64,000 nt of DNA from CBDDGJ01 sp965199285 (GTDB lineage Bacteria; Pseudomonadota; Alphaproteobacteria; RS24): assembly GCA_965199285.1 (NCBI GenBank), contig OZ240687.1, positions 744,001 to 808,000 of the forward strand, read 5' to 3'. A program made the position numbers and the translations under genes. Below the pieces are notes generated by a model. The model was given only the letters and a program-made list of their open reading frames with translations, searched no databases and was not told the origin of the DNA. Below, piece by piece: positions 17,396 to 27,950 of the stretch; the stretch's first letter is position 1; each line of letters opens with the position of its first letter.

Positions 17396-18847
17396 ATGAC
17401 AGATAATCGAAATGTCTTTTTTATTATCGGATGGTTGCTGGCCGCTTTGGCGGCCGGCATGCTTATCCCCGCTTTGGTTGATTTCATCTATCAGCAAGGT
17501 CATGCGCTGGCTTTTGTCACCAGTGCCGTCTTAACTGGCTTTGCGGCGGGCGGGCTGATATTTGCCGATCGCGGGCAGGGGCGCTTGCCAACCCTATCGA
17601 TAAAGCAAGCCTTTTTGCTCACCAATCTAACCTGGATTAGCCTTACCTTATTTGCCGCCCTGCCCTTCATCATCGCGCCGCCCCAGCTTGGGTTTTCAGA
17701 TGCTATTTTTGAATCGATTTCGGGCTTAAGCACAACCGGCGCAACCATCTTAACCGGCCTTGATGAAATGAATAAGGGGATATTGATTTGGCGGGCAATT
17801 CTGCAATGGTTTGGCGGCATTGGGATTATCGTGATGGCGGTTGCGATTTTGCCGATGCTCAATATTGGTGGGATGCAACTTTTCCGGATGGAAAGCTCGG
17901 ATAATTCGGAAAAAATATTGCCGCATGCACAACAGATTGCGGGCGCCATCACCCGCCTTTATATTTATATTAGCTGTGCGTGCGCTTTCGCCTATTGGCT
18001 TGCGGGCATGAATATGTTTGATGCCATCGCCCATGCAATGACGACGATTGCAACCGGTGGCTTTTCAACCCATGATGCAAGTTTTGCCTTTTTTAATCAT
18101 GCCGGCATTAATTCCATCGCAACATTTTTCATGCTGCTATCATCGCTGCCCTTTGTGGTTTATTTGCAAATGCTAAATGGGCGGCCGCAAGTTTTTTGGC
18201 AGGATATGCAAATTCGCGGATTCCTCACCATTGCGACGGCGGCGTTCCTATGCCTTGTCATTTATCTTTATATTATTGTCGATAATCAGACGATACCGAT
18301 TGATGAAATGGCGTTTAACATTATCTCTATCCTAACCGGTACGGGTTTTGCCGCCAGTGATTATGGGCAATGGGGGGCGGGCGCGATAAGTATATTTTTC
18401 ATCATCACATTTTTGGGCGGCTGTGCGGGGTCAACCTCATGCGGGCTTAAGACATTTCGCTTGCAAGTTTTAGCGCGCAGCATATGGCGCAATATTGGTC
18501 AGCTCAGCATGCCGCATGGGGTTTTTTCTATTCGCTATAATGGCCGCCTTTTGGAGGAAAGCGTCATCCACTCTGTCACCATATTTGCGCTCATCTTTTT
18601 TCTGTCTTTTTTTGTGATTGCGGTTTTTTTATCGCTGTTGGGCTTAGATATGTTAACCGCGCTTTCCGCCTCTGCCGCCGCGATTGCAAATGTCGGCCCC
18701 GGACTTGGCGAGATAATTGGTCCCACCGGAAATTATGCAAGCCTGCCGGAGCTTGCAAAATGGGTTTTATGTTTCGGCATGTTATTGGGGCGGCTTGAAT
18801 TTATGACGATTTTGGTGATGATTCTACCGCAATTCTGGCGTCGTTAA
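17396..18847 (+). CDS. trkH: TrkH family potassium uptake protein
   Basis: A 483-residue membrane protein with about ten hydrophobic segments, the length of TrkH/KtrB. Selectivity-filter-like loops are visible (STTGATILTGLD, TIATGGFSTHD, ILTGTGFAASDYG, SCGLKTFR), four in number as in the four-fold pseudo-repeat. It should move K+ (or Na+) inward, with a TrkA-type cytosolic partner that is not in this window. The ATG at 17396 follows the apaG stop by five bases. Its last 24 bases overlap the 3' end of the convergent RND gene. Confidence 0.93.
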   Translation: MTDNRNVFFIIGWLLAALAAGMLIPALVDFIYQQGHALAFVTSAVLTGFAAGGLIFADRGQGRLPTLSIKQAFLLTNLTWISLTLFAALPFIIAPPQLGFSDAIFESISGLSTTGATILTGLDEMNKGILIWRAILQWFGGIGIIVMAVAILPMLNIGGMQLFRMESSDNSEKILPHAQQIAGAITRLYIYISCACAFAYWLAGMNMFDAIAHAMTTIATGGFSTHDASFAFFNHAGINSIATFFMLLSSLPFVVYLQMLNGRPQVFWQDMQIRGFLTIATAAFLCLVIYLYIIVDNQTIPIDEMAFNIISILTGTGFAASDYGQWGAGAISIFFIITFLGGCAGSTSCGLKTFRLQVLARSIWRNIGQLSMPHGVFSIRYNGRLLEESVIHSVTIFALIFFLSFFVIAVFLSLLGLDMLTALSASAAAIANVGPGLGEIIGPTGNYASLPELAKWVLCFGMLLGRLEFMTILVMILPQFWRR

Positions 18848-21800
18848 AGGGGCGGATGCGGATTTGCCAAACTGCGTCTGAATATCGTTTCTTACCCCCA
18901 AAAGCGAAGGCACTAACACCAGCACAATAAGGCTCGAAACCGCCAATCCCCACGCCATCGTGATAACCATAGGCAATAGAAATTGCGCTTGCATGCTGGT
19001 TTCAAATAAAAGCGGTGCTAAGCCCATCACTGTGGTTGAGGATGTTAATAAAACCGCGCGAAAGCGGTCAACCACACCATTAATAATCGCCTCGCGATGG
19101 GGTTCACCAGAGCTAAGTCTTTCCTGAATACGGCTGATGAGGATGATTGAATTATTGACAATAATTCCCGAAAGCCCGAGCAGACCAATAAGGCTTAAAA
19201 ATGTGAGATCAAAATTCTGCACATAATGGCCGATAATTGTACCGACAAACCCAAAGGGAATAACCGACATAATAATCACTGGCAGGCTGTAACTTGCAAA
19301 CACAAAAGCGAGAATAATATAAATAATCGCAAGCCCCATCATCGCGCCCGTGCCTAAATCTTCAAAACTTTCGCGCTGGTCTTTATTGCGGCCACCAAAC
19401 GAAAACTCAATATTATATTTTGCTGCCAAAGCGGGTAGGAAATTTTTTTCCAAATCAGCAAGAACATCATTTGGATTGCCAGCATCGCTCTTAAAATCTG
19501 CCGTTATGGAGGTGGTGATTTTACCATCAATGCGGCGGATTGTTGAAAATCCGGGACGTTCCAAAATATCAACCACGCTTGATAAGGGCACATAGCGGAC
19601 GGGGTTTGTATTGGGAACCGGCAAATCTATATCTTCAAGCTGGCGGGGGGCGGCCGCTTGGCGCGGCTGCAAAACCCGTACTGTGACCTCTTCATCGGCG
19701 CGCGCAAAACGTTTGGAAATTGCCCCTTCCAGATTATTGCGGGCGGCAGAGCCGACCATCTGATTATCGAAGCCAAGCGCCGCGCCACGCGCATTGACCT
19801 CAAGCACTAATTCGCGCTTGGCATAAAATAAATTATCGCGCGGCCGGTTAACCCCCGGATAGGCTTTCAGCGCATCTGCCAATTCAATCGCCGCCTGTTT
19901 CAAAATGAGCGGGTCACGCCCTTGCAGCTGTATGTCAATATCCGAGCTTGGCGGCCCGCCGCGGCGTTCACGAACATAAATATTCCGCAAATTTGCCAAT
20001 TCGGGTAAATTGTCTTCCCATGTTTTGATAAATGTCTCTGTTCGTATGTCTCTGTCTTCGCTGGCGGCAAGCTCCACCCACACCACCCCGCGATCATCGC
20101 CATTTGAAAATGAGGTTGAGCCAACTGTGGTAAAGACGGTTTTGATTAAACCCCCCGCGCCATTGGTAAGCTGATTTTCAGTTGCATAAAGCGAGGCTTC
20201 AATTTGCCGCAAGCCAGCATGTGTTTGCGCGCGCGGGGTGCCGGGTTGAAAAAATGTAAAGGCACGGACAATCTCCCCTTCCGGTGAAGGGAAAAACCGA
20301 AATGATACATGCCCACTGCTGAGCAACATCATGCAGACCATAAAAAAGCTCACCGCAACCGACAGGCTGGTATAGCGATAATCATAAGCCAAACCGATAA
20401 AATTGCGGAATTTATGGTCGCGGAAATGTTCAAACCGCGTATAAAATCCTTCCTGCCAGCGCGTAAACGCATTTCGTTTTTTTGCCGTCTGGTTTCGCGG
20501 ATGGAGCAAAATTTCTTTGGTCTCACCTGCCTCGATAATATAGACATGCCCTTCATTTTGCTGTTCGGGGATTTGCTCTGGTGGTTCTGCTTGCGCTTGG
20601 TCAATATTTTTGCGAAGCGCATGCCGCAAATGTCCTGGTAGAATTAAAAAGCATTCCGCAAGGCTAGCAAGCAGAACCGCGCAGAGAACAATCGGTATGT
20701 CACGGACAATATCGCCAAATTCACCCTTCACCATTAAAATCGGCAAAAACGCCGCGACCGTTGTGCTGGAGGCAGCGATAATCGGTGCGAGCATACGCTG
20801 CGCTCCCATTTGTGCGGCATCGCGCGGGCGTAATCCTTGTCGGCTTAATGTTTCGGCATGTTCACCCACCACAATCGCATCATCAACAATAATCCCCACC
20901 GTCATAATCAGCGCGAAAAGCGATAACATATTAATGCTAATTCCCATCACCCACATAAAGCCAAAAGTGGCAAGCATCGAAACCGGTATGCCAACCGCCA
21001 CCCAAAAGGCAATCCGCGCATTGAGGAAAAGAAATAAAATCACCAGCACTAAAATTAAGCCGCCCGCCCCATTATTGACAAGCACGCTAATGCGCTGATT
21101 GATTTTATCTGACAGCACATCATATACTTGCACCTCTAAATTGGGCGGCAAGGCGGGTTTGATTTTGTTAATATAAGTTTCAATTCTCTCATTGGCGAGC
21201 AGGGCATCAGTGGTTTTGGTACGCATGACGGTAAGGCTAATCGCCCGCTTATCACCAACCCAGCCGGTTGGCGCATCGGCCGCAAATGTATCCGTCACCA
21301 GCGCCACATCCTTAATCAATAAGCGACTCCCATCCGGATCGGTGCGCAGTTCAATATCTTCAACCTCCGCCGCGGTGAGCGCCAGCCCGACCGCGCGGAC
21401 TTGTTTTTCAATATCGCCACGCAACACCCCGCCCGGCACATCAAGGCTCGAGCGTTGGATGCTGTTTGCAATCATCCCAATGGTGAGATCATAACGGCGC
21501 AAATTATCTGGATGCGCTTCCACCCAAATTTCTTCATCCCGCATGCCCTTAAATGTGACCCGATCAATGCCCGCATCAAGCAAGCCATCGCGAATGGCTT
21601 TGGCATGGGTGCGGATAACTTGTTCGCTAAATGGACCCGTAACCAGAATACTCGCGACTGGTTCATAAAATGTGTTTTGGCTGACAATCGGGCGTTCACT
21701 ATCTTTGGGCAGGGTTGTAACTTGCCCGACCGCTGCCTCCACATCTGATTTGGCTTTTTGCATATTCACATTGCTTTGAAAGGAAAGCCGCAAAGATGCA

Positions 21801-22087
21801 AAACCATTGCGGGCGGTTGAGGTTAATTCTTTCAAGCCATCGAGAAACCGCAATTCGGGTTGTAATGTCTCGACAATATTTTTATCGACATCCTGCGCGC
21901 TCGCGCCCGGCCATGGAATGCTGACCGATACTTCTTTGACTTCAAGGGTTGGGAAAAACTGTGTGTTTAGACTTGAAAGCCCAAATAATCCGAACAGGCA
22001 CATGCAAATCAGCAATAAATTTGCGGCATTATGGTGGCGCACAAATAAGCGAATGAGACGATTTTTAGAATCTATATCTTCCATCAT
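18824..22087 (-). CDS. RND efflux transporter permease (AcrB/HAE family-like)
   Basis: A 1087-residue inner-membrane pump with two repeats of hydrophobic helices and large periplasmic domains. TM4 carries the proton-relay acids in VGIIVDDAIVVGEHAE. Near the second set of helices SLIGLLGLSGIIVNNSI is typical. A 60-residue hydrophilic insert (around residues 495-550, rich in Glu/Gln) lies in the central cytoplasmic loop. The substrate is unknown. The adaptor gene precedes it by 28 bases on the same strand, forming a two-gene efflux operon without a TolC-type channel nearby. Confidence 0.93.
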   Translation of the reverse strand: MMEDIDSKNRLIRLFVRHHNAANLLLICMCLFGLFGLSSLNTQFFPTLEVKEVSVSIPWPGASAQDVDKNIVETLQPELRFLDGLKELTSTARNGFASLRLSFQSNVNMQKAKSDVEAAVGQVTTLPKDSERPIVSQNTFYEPVASILVTGPFSEQVIRTHAKAIRDGLLDAGIDRVTFKGMRDEEIWVEAHPDNLRRYDLTIGMIANSIQRSSLDVPGGVLRGDIEKQVRAVGLALTAAEVEDIELRTDPDGSRLLIKDVALVTDTFAADAPTGWVGDKRAISLTVMRTKTTDALLANERIETYINKIKPALPPNLEVQVYDVLSDKINQRISVLVNNGAGGLILVLVILFLFLNARIAFWVAVGIPVSMLATFGFMWVMGISINMLSLFALIMTVGIIVDDAIVVGEHAETLSRQGLRPRDAAQMGAQRMLAPIIAASSTTVAAFLPILMVKGEFGDIVRDIPIVLCAVLLASLAECFLILPGHLRHALRKNIDQAQAEPPEQIPEQQNEGHVYIIEAGETKEILLHPRNQTAKKRNAFTRWQEGFYTRFEHFRDHKFRNFIGLAYDYRYTSLSVAVSFFMVCMMLLSSGHVSFRFFPSPEGEIVRAFTFFQPGTPRAQTHAGLRQIEASLYATENQLTNGAGGLIKTVFTTVGSTSFSNGDDRGVVWVELAASEDRDIRTETFIKTWEDNLPELANLRNIYVRERRGGPPSSDIDIQLQGRDPLILKQAAIELADALKAYPGVNRPRDNLFYAKRELVLEVNARGAALGFDNQMVGSAARNNLEGAISKRFARADEEVTVRVLQPRQAAAPRQLEDIDLPVPNTNPVRYVPLSSVVDILERPGFSTIRRIDGKITTSITADFKSDAGNPNDVLADLEKNFLPALAAKYNIEFSFGGRNKDQRESFEDLGTGAMMGLAIIYIILAFVFASYSLPVIIMSVIPFGFVGTIIGHYVQNFDLTFLSLIGLLGLSGIIVNNSIILISRIQERLSSGEPHREAIINGVVDRFRAVLLTSSTTVMGLAPLLFETSMQAQFLLPMVITMAWGLAVSSLIVLVLVPSLLGVRNDIQTQFGKSASAPLTTPELR

Positions 22088-22115
22088 ATTTCCTTAACAA
22101 CCTACCCTTAACAAA

Positions 22116-23318
22116 CTATGGCGCAATGGCCTTTACCGCCACCCCTGCGGCTGCTTCATTAAAGCGGGTGAGCAATATTTGCTCGCCATTCGCTAGCCCG
22201 CCCGCAATAATAATTGTTTTATCTGTGGTCGCTATAATATTCACCTGCCGCGCCGCCAAACGGCCATCTTCAATCACATAGACTTTATCATCTCCAAACA
22301 AAGCATTTTTAGGAATTTCAACTGCGCGCTCAAATTCTTTGCCCTCAAGCTCCACCGTCACAAAAGCGCCAGAGCGCAAGGCGGGCGGCACATCATCCTC
22401 GATTTGCGCATAGGCCTCAACCCCGCGCGTATTTTGTGAAATACGCCCGCCAACCCGCACTAGGCGCGCTTTTAAGCGTAGCGATTGTCCACCCACTTCC
22501 CACAACACCATCACAGGCGAACCAATCAGCGCGGTTCCGGTTGCAAGAAACCTGCCATATTCCGCATCTGATAGATTGAAATGAACTTCAAAATCCTTAG
22601 CATCGGTAAGCGTTGCGACGCGGTCATTCAAATTTAGCAAGCGGCCTTCGCGCGCATTCACCCGGCCAATATAAGCATCAAATGGCGCTTCAACAACCGT
22701 ATTTTGTAAATTGCGTTGCGCCCGTTTCACCTGAACCTGCAACCGTTCAACGGCGGCTTTTTGCTGGCTCAGACGGGCGCGGGCAATGGTGACATCAGTG
22801 AGCCGGTCATCAATAAATTTTTGCGCCACCGTACCACGTTCAAATAATCTTTGGGCGCGTTCATATTCCAGCTCGGCGCGCTTGAACGCTGCCTCCCGCT
22901 CGGACAGCATGGCCTGTCCGCCTTGTAGCTGCGCTTGCGCGTCTGCCAGCGCGTTTTCATATTGGAACGGATCAATTTGTAAAAGCCGCGTCCCCTGCTC
23001 AACATAAGCGCCTTCTTCAAATTGCGGGCTGGTGGCAATCACTTCGCCAGACACCAGCGCCCGCAAATCAATTTCGCGGCGCGCCTTAAATTCACCAAAG
23101 GCGTGAACCCGATGCCGCACCACACCAAAGCGCGCAGTTTGGGCGGCAACCGACCACACCCGCTCTTTGGGTTGCACCGGTTTGGTTTCAGGCTTGGTTG
23201 AGAACAGCAATACCGAGATGAGAACAGCCCCCATCAACACCATAAACGGTAGGGTTTTACGGCGATTATCTCGCCATAAAAAGGCTTTTACTCTCTCTAT
23301 CATACCCATAAAACGCAT
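22116..23318 (-). CDS. RND efflux periplasmic adaptor (membrane fusion protein)
   Basis: A 400-residue HlyD/AcrA-like adaptor. A single N-terminal membrane helix (about 21-40) is followed by a barrel-sandwich half-motif, a long coiled coil (QAQLQGG through RLQVQVKRAQRNLQ), the second half-motif VEAPFDAYIGRVNAREGRLL, and beta-barrel and proximal domains. It links the RND pump to an outer-membrane channel. It stands first in the operon with the pump gene behind it. It follows hslO on the same strand with 18 bases between. Confidence 0.93.
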   Translation of the reverse strand: MRFMGMIERVKAFLWRDNRRKTLPFMVLMGAVLISVLLFSTKPETKPVQPKERVWSVAAQTARFGVVRHRVHAFGEFKARREIDLRALVSGEVIATSPQFEEGAYVEQGTRLLQIDPFQYENALADAQAQLQGGQAMLSEREAAFKRAELEYERAQRLFERGTVAQKFIDDRLTDVTIARARLSQQKAAVERLQVQVKRAQRNLQNTVVEAPFDAYIGRVNAREGRLLNLNDRVATLTDAKDFEVHFNLSDAEYGRFLATGTALIGSPVMVLWEVGGQSLRLKARLVRVGGRISQNTRGVEAYAQIEDDVPPALRSGAFVTVELEGKEFERAVEIPKNALFGDDKVYVIEDGRLAARQVNIIATTDKTIIIAGGLANGEQILLTRFNEAAAGVAVKAIAP

Positions 23319-23336
23319 AAACTCTATTTTTCCGCC

Positions 23337-24215
23337 CTAATTTAATATATCAGGTGAAAATTGATATTGATAGTTACAAAACTCACAAGACACATTTATC
23401 GCCGCTTGCATACGCATATCGTCTTGTTCTTCTGGTGGCAGCATTTTAAGCATATTCACCACTCGTTCTTCATCACAAGGGCAATGAAATTTCAATGCGC
23501 GCACAGGGAAGGCGCGCACCCCTTCATCATGAAACAAGCGATGGGCGATTTGCTCTTGCGGTAAATCCTTATCCAGCAACTCTGCCGACTCAATCGTTTC
23601 AAAAAGTAAAGATAAGCGCCGCCAATTTTCGGATAGAGGGGTATCAGATATGGCCGCTTGCTCCTCCTCTTGCGCGGTTTTTTGTAATATAATGCCCGCA
23701 CAAACCCATTCGTTTATCTTGTTTTTTACAAAACAAGGGGCAGCCGCCAGCTGTAGGCACGTCTCGAGCTGTTCGGAGCGTTCAAAATAATTCATTGCGA
23801 CGGCGGATAAATCCGCGCCCTCCAAGCCGACAATGCCTTGATAGCGTTCCATATCCGCGCCTTGATCGATGGTCAGCGCCATATGTCCATCGCCCCATAA
23901 ATCAGCAGCACTCATATTATCCGTATAATCATACGCCTCATCATATTGCGCCAAGCCACGCAAATGGCCATGATGGTCATAATCAACCACCAGCATAGAT
24001 AAAGCTGCCGAACCTTTAATTTGTAAAATTAGCTTGCCTTCAAATTTTAGAGTGCTGCCCAAAAGCGATACCAGCGCCAGCGCTTCTGCCAGCAATTTCG
24101 CAACCGGCAGAGGATAATCGCGCTGGGTGAGGATGGTGGTTGCTGTTTCCGACAAGCGCACCACCCGCCCATGCGCCGGAAAAGAGTCAATCCGAAAGGG
24201 CAGCACATGATCCAT
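23337..24215 (-). CDS. hslO: Redox-regulated chaperone Hsp33
   Basis: A 292-residue cytosolic holdase. The four zinc-binding cysteines that act as the redox switch are present as CPC (245, 247) and CEFC (277-280) at the C-terminus. The N-terminal substrate-binding domain has typical segments such as GSAALSMLVVDYDHHGHLRG. Its start abuts the argF stop with no gap, giving the argD-argF-hslO order common in alphaproteobacteria. Activation by oxidative disulfide formation is known for the family. Confidence 0.95.
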   Translation of the reverse strand: MDHVLPFRIDSFPAHGRVVRLSETATTILTQRDYPLPVAKLLAEALALVSLLGSTLKFEGKLILQIKGSAALSMLVVDYDHHGHLRGLAQYDEAYDYTDNMSAADLWGDGHMALTIDQGADMERYQGIVGLEGADLSAVAMNYFERSEQLETCLQLAAAPCFVKNKINEWVCAGIILQKTAQEEEQAAISDTPLSENWRRLSLLFETIESAELLDKDLPQEQIAHRLFHDEGVRAFPVRALKFHCPCDEERVVNMLKMLPPEEQDDMRMQAAINVSCEFCNYQYQFSPDILN

Positions 24216-25175
24216 TTATTCTTCTACCCCAAAACAAAATGTGAGGATAGATTTTTGCGCGTGGATACGATTTTCGGCTTCATCAAAAACCAAAGAGGCG
24301 GCACCATCAATCACCGCTTCGGTCACTTCCTTGCCGCGATAGGCAGGCAGGCAGTGCATAAATATCGCTTCATTGCCTTGCGCCATTAATTCTTCTGTCA
24401 CTTGATAAGGGGCAAAAGCATGGGCGCGGCTTTGCGCGGTGGCCGGGTCATCATTTAAGCTCACCCAGCAATCGGTAATCAGCGCATCGGCGCCGGTCGC
24501 GGCAGCAAGCGGGTCTTGCGTGATGGATATTTTACCCTTTTGGGCGGCCGCCCAATTCATAATCTCTTTAGGTGGCTGATAGGTTTCCGGCACCGCCAGA
24601 CAAAGTTCAAAATCCAGCAGGCACGCGGCTTGGATGAAGGATATGGCGACATTATTACCATCACCAAACCATGCGATCTTGCGCCCTTTAATCGCCCCTT
24701 TATGCTCTTCAAAAGTTTGAATATCAGCGACAATCTGGCACGGGTGACTAAGCGCGGTTAAGCCATTAATCACCGGAATTGTCGCATGGGCGGCAAATTC
24801 GGCAATGGTTTCATGCGCGCCGGTACGGATCATCACCGCATCGGCAAAGCGCGACAACACCCGCGCCGTATCAGCAATGCTTTCACCGCGCCCTAATTGC
24901 ATGTCGGCACTGTTTAGAATAATGGTTTCGCCGCCTAATTGCCGCATCGCCATATCAAAAGAGAGCCGCGTACGGGTTGAGGCTTTATCAAAAATCATCG
25001 CCAAGACATGGCCTGAAAGCGGCTTATCTTCATCGACAATAACCTTGCCTGCGATCTTATCTTTCGGGGCATCTTTGAGACGAGCGGCTTTACGTTGATG
25101 CGCCGCATCAATAATCTGCCGTAATTGCGCCGCCTCTAAATCGGCAAGGTCAAGAAAATGCTGTGGTGATGTCAT
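24216..25175 (-). CDS. argF: Ornithine carbamoyltransferase
   Basis: A 319-residue enzyme that makes citrulline from ornithine and carbamoyl phosphate. The carbamoyl-phosphate motif STRTR near residue 66, HPCQIVADIQT near 150 and the ornithine-loop HCLPAYRGKEV near 275 are intact. It lies 15 bases after argD and directly before hslO on the minus strand. Length is normal. Confidence 0.96.
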   Translation of the reverse strand: MTSPQHFLDLADLEAAQLRQIIDAAHQRKAARLKDAPKDKIAGKVIVDEDKPLSGHVLAMIFDKASTRTRLSFDMAMRQLGGETIILNSADMQLGRGESIADTARVLSRFADAVMIRTGAHETIAEFAAHATIPVINGLTALSHPCQIVADIQTFEEHKGAIKGRKIAWFGDGNNVAISFIQAACLLDFELCLAVPETYQPPKEIMNWAAAQKGKISITQDPLAAATGADALITDCWVSLNDDPATAQSRAHAFAPYQVTEELMAQGNEAIFMHCLPAYRGKEVTEAVIDGAASLVFDEAENRIHAQKSILTFCFGVEE

Positions 25176-25190
25176 GCCTATTCTCCTGCT

Positions 25191-26381
25191 CTATTCTGCC
25201 GCCATCTCTGCTCGCAAATTTATGCACGCTGCCTCTATTTTAGCAATTGCTTGCTCAATTTCATCTGCCGTAATGGTCAAAGGTGGTAACAACCGCACAA
25301 CATTTAAGCCCGCGCCTACCGTAAGCAGATTTTGCGCCCACAATGCGGCCACCAAATCCGTATTGACGATTTGCGCCTTAATCCCCAGCATTAAACCTTG
25401 ACCGGTAATATCGCCAATAATATCCTGATATTGGTCTTGCAGATAGCCCAATTTCTGCCGCAAAAGCTGCCCCATATCTTGCACATGGGCAAGAAAATCC
25501 GCCTCAGCGATTATATCAAAAACCTCTTGCCCCACCGCCATCGCCAAAAGATTGCCGCCATAGGTAGAGCCATGCGTGCCAGCGCTCATGGCTTGCGCCA
25601 CAGCTTTTGTTGCCAACACCGCGCCGAGCGGGAAACCGCCGCCTAAGGCTTTCGCAATCGCCATAATATCCGGCTTAATATCTGCCCATTCATGCGCAAA
25701 TAATTTACCGCCCCGCCCCATGCCGCATTGCACCTCATCCAACGCCAGCAATATGCCATGCTGGTCGCATAAATCGCGTAAAGCCTTAAGAAAGCGCGGC
25801 TCAACCACCTGCACGCCGCCTTCGCCTTGTACCGGCTCGATTAATATTGCGGCGGTTTTATCGTGAATTGCCGCTTTGGTTTTGGCAATGTCAAACCCCT
25901 CAATCTGGACAAAACCAGCAAGCGGTTCGCCAAAGCCAGATAGGTAATCTTCATTCCCCGCCGCCGCCAGCGCCGCCAAGCTGCGGCCATGAAACGCATG
26001 TTTGAAACTGATAATCTCTGTCCGCTCACCTTCACCTTTTGCCGCAAAATATTTCCGCACGGCTTTAATCAGCCCCTCAATCGCTTCCGTGCCGCTATTA
26101 CAGAAAAACACCATATCGGCAAAAGTTTTTGCACAAAGCGATTGCGCCAATTTTTCTTGCGCCGCGCTTTGATGGAGGTTTGAGACATGCCATAGACGTT
26201 CGGCTTGGCTTTGCAACGCTGCGACCAGACGCGGGTGATTATGCCCCAAGCTGGTCACCGCAACCCCGCAGGAAAAATCGAGATAGGCCTTATCATCAGA
26301 ATCATAAAGCCACGCCCCTTCGCCGCGTACAAAATGCAGCGGTGAACGATTATATGTCGGCATGAGATGCGAACCAGTCAT
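25191..26381 (-). CDS. argD: Acetylornithine aminotransferase
   Basis: A 396-residue class-III PLP aminotransferase of arginine synthesis. The PLP lysine is in AIAKALGGGFPLGA. Other family landmarks are YLDFSCGVAVTSLGH, FCNSGTEAIEG and the EPVQGEGGV segment. It also often acts on succinyl-diaminopimelate. It is the first gene of argD-argF-hslO. The ABC permease gene ends 46 bases upstream on the same strand. Confidence 0.95.
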   Translation of the reverse strand: MTGSHLMPTYNRSPLHFVRGEGAWLYDSDDKAYLDFSCGVAVTSLGHNHPRLVAALQSQAERLWHVSNLHQSAAQEKLAQSLCAKTFADMVFFCNSGTEAIEGLIKAVRKYFAAKGEGERTEIISFKHAFHGRSLAALAAAGNEDYLSGFGEPLAGFVQIEGFDIAKTKAAIHDKTAAILIEPVQGEGGVQVVEPRFLKALRDLCDQHGILLALDEVQCGMGRGGKLFAHEWADIKPDIMAIAKALGGGFPLGAVLATKAVAQAMSAGTHGSTYGGNLLAMAVGQEVFDIIAEADFLAHVQDMGQLLRQKLGYLQDQYQDIIGDITGQGLMLGIKAQIVNTDLVAALWAQNLLTVGAGLNVVRLLPPLTITADEIEQAIAKIEAACINLRAEMAAE

Positions 26382-26427
26382 TTTTCCTCCGAAAAACGGC
26401 GTTTATAGCAATAAAACTAAGAGAATG

Positions 26428-27243
26428 CTAGTTTTTTAGGCGATAGCCTGCGCGTAATAAAAAGTAACCCGCCAGCCCAAAAATCAGATTGAGTACCAGC
26501 AACATGCCGCCACCAAACAGTAAACTGCCTTCGGCATGGCCGGTAAAGGCAAAGCGAAACCCATCAATCATATAAAAAAACGGGTTATATTGGGTGATTT
26601 GATACGCAAAATCAGGCAGCTGGTCGACCGAATAAAATGTTCCTGATAAAAAAGAAAGCGGGGTGATGACGAAATTGGTCACCGTCGCCAAATGGTCGAA
26701 TTTTTCTGCCCATATGCCGCCAATCAGACCGATAAAAGACAGTAACAACGCCGCTGTCACGGCGTAAAACAGCATCGCAAAGAAATTTGGCAAACCCAAA
26801 TCAATAAATATGACCATGCTCACATAGGTTCCAAACCCCACAAACAGACCCCGCGCCAAGCCCCCAAGCACAATACCCCATACCAATTCTGCCGGTGAGA
26901 GGGGCGGCATTAAAATATCGACAATATTGCCCTGCACTTTGCCCACCAATAGCGATGATGAGCTATTGGCGAACGCATTTTGGATAATCGTCATCATAAT
27001 CAGACCGGGGGCAAGAAAATCCGCAAACGGAACCCCATTAATATCAGGCCGCACCCGCCCCAAAGCGACAGAGAATATCGCTAAAAACAATAATGTTGTT
27101 ATAATCGGCGCTGCCAATGTCTGCGACCAAACCTTCATAAAGCGCCGCACTTCTTTCATGAATAATGTCCATAGGCCGAGCCAGTTGACCAGCCCAAACT
27201 GCCGGTGACCATAATCTTGCAACGATGTATAAAATTCTGACAT
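26428..27243 (-). CDS. ABC-2 type transporter permease
   Basis: A 271-residue membrane protein with six hydrophobic helices and the ABC-2 pattern (FADFLAPGLIMMTIIQNAF, LGGLARGLFVG, TPLSFLSGTFYSVDQLP). Such permeases export polysaccharides, lipids or drugs with a separate ATPase, and none is encoded nearby. The LSGTFYSVDQLP segment is typical of the NodJ/DrrB-like subgroup. The gap to argD contains only a weak AT-rich hairpin, so read-through into argD is possible. Confidence 0.9.
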   Translation of the reverse strand: MSEFYTSLQDYGHRQFGLVNWLGLWTLFMKEVRRFMKVWSQTLAAPIITTLLFLAIFSVALGRVRPDINGVPFADFLAPGLIMMTIIQNAFANSSSSLLVGKVQGNIVDILMPPLSPAELVWGIVLGGLARGLFVGFGTYVSMVIFIDLGLPNFFAMLFYAVTAALLLSFIGLIGGIWAEKFDHLATVTNFVITPLSFLSGTFYSVDQLPDFAYQITQYNPFFYMIDGFRFAFTGHAEGSLLFGGGMLLVLNLIFGLAGYFLLRAGYRLKN

Positions 27244-27432
27244 AGAGGTTTTTTACTGCATCTCACAGGCAAGCGCAATCACAGAATAGCGCGCGCGAAA
27301 AAGCGCTAAAATTGTGGATAAATGAAAAGAAGGGCTTGTGAAAACCACTATATGTTGTATTAAAGAAAAATATTCTGCACAATATGTAGAATATCATAAA
27401 AGATAGATAGAAAGAGATGAGGGGAGTATAAA

Positions 27433-27915
27433 ATGGCGTGGACAGATGATCGGGTTGAAATGCTTAAAAAATTATGGATGGATGGGCTAAGCGCAAGCCA
27501 GATTGCGCGCCAAATGGGGGGTGTCACCCGTAATGCGGTAATCGGCAAAGTGCATCGGCTTGGTCTTTCGGGGCGCGCAACGCCGGCGCGGGTTTCAACC
27601 GCACGGGTCAATTTACGAACCCATGCCCAACCATCAACCCCCAGTATGCCGGGGCGGACACGTCCGCGAGAAGATTTTGACATTAAGGACGATATTATTG
27701 AAGCGCCGATACCGATCTTAAGCCCGGAGGAGCGCACCAGTACGCTGCATCTAACAGAGCAAACATGCAAATGGCCGATTGGCGATCCGGGCACGAGTGG
27801 TTTTCATTTTTGTGGCGCAAAAGCAAAATCGGGCAGCCCTTATTGTGCCCATCATGCGCAAATTGCTTATCAACCACTTGTGCGGAAGCGAAAAAAATCT
27901 GCTAGCCGCAACTGA
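27433..27915 (+). CDS. gcrA: GcrA family cell cycle regulator
   Basis: A 160-residue regulator restricted to alphaproteobacteria. The N-terminal helix-turn-helix region has the diagnostic MAWTDDRVEMLKKLW, SASQIARQMG and TRNAVIGKVHRLGLSGRA. The C-terminal part contains a CKWPIGDPG segment and Cys/His-rich FCGAKAKSGSPYCAHHA. GcrA binds sigma70 and reads GANTC sites methylated by CcrM to time S-phase genes. GGGGAG lies six bases before the ATG. A strong terminator follows the gene. Confidence 0.95.
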   Translation: MAWTDDRVEMLKKLWMDGLSASQIARQMGGVTRNAVIGKVHRLGLSGRATPARVSTARVNLRTHAQPSTPSMPGRTRPREDFDIKDDIIEAPIPILSPEERTSTLHLTEQTCKWPIGDPGTSGFHFCGAKAKSGSPYCAHHAQIAYQPLVRKRKKSASRN

Positions 27916-27950
27916 TCGATAGGGTAGCCAGTTACCAGGGTGGGAGGAGG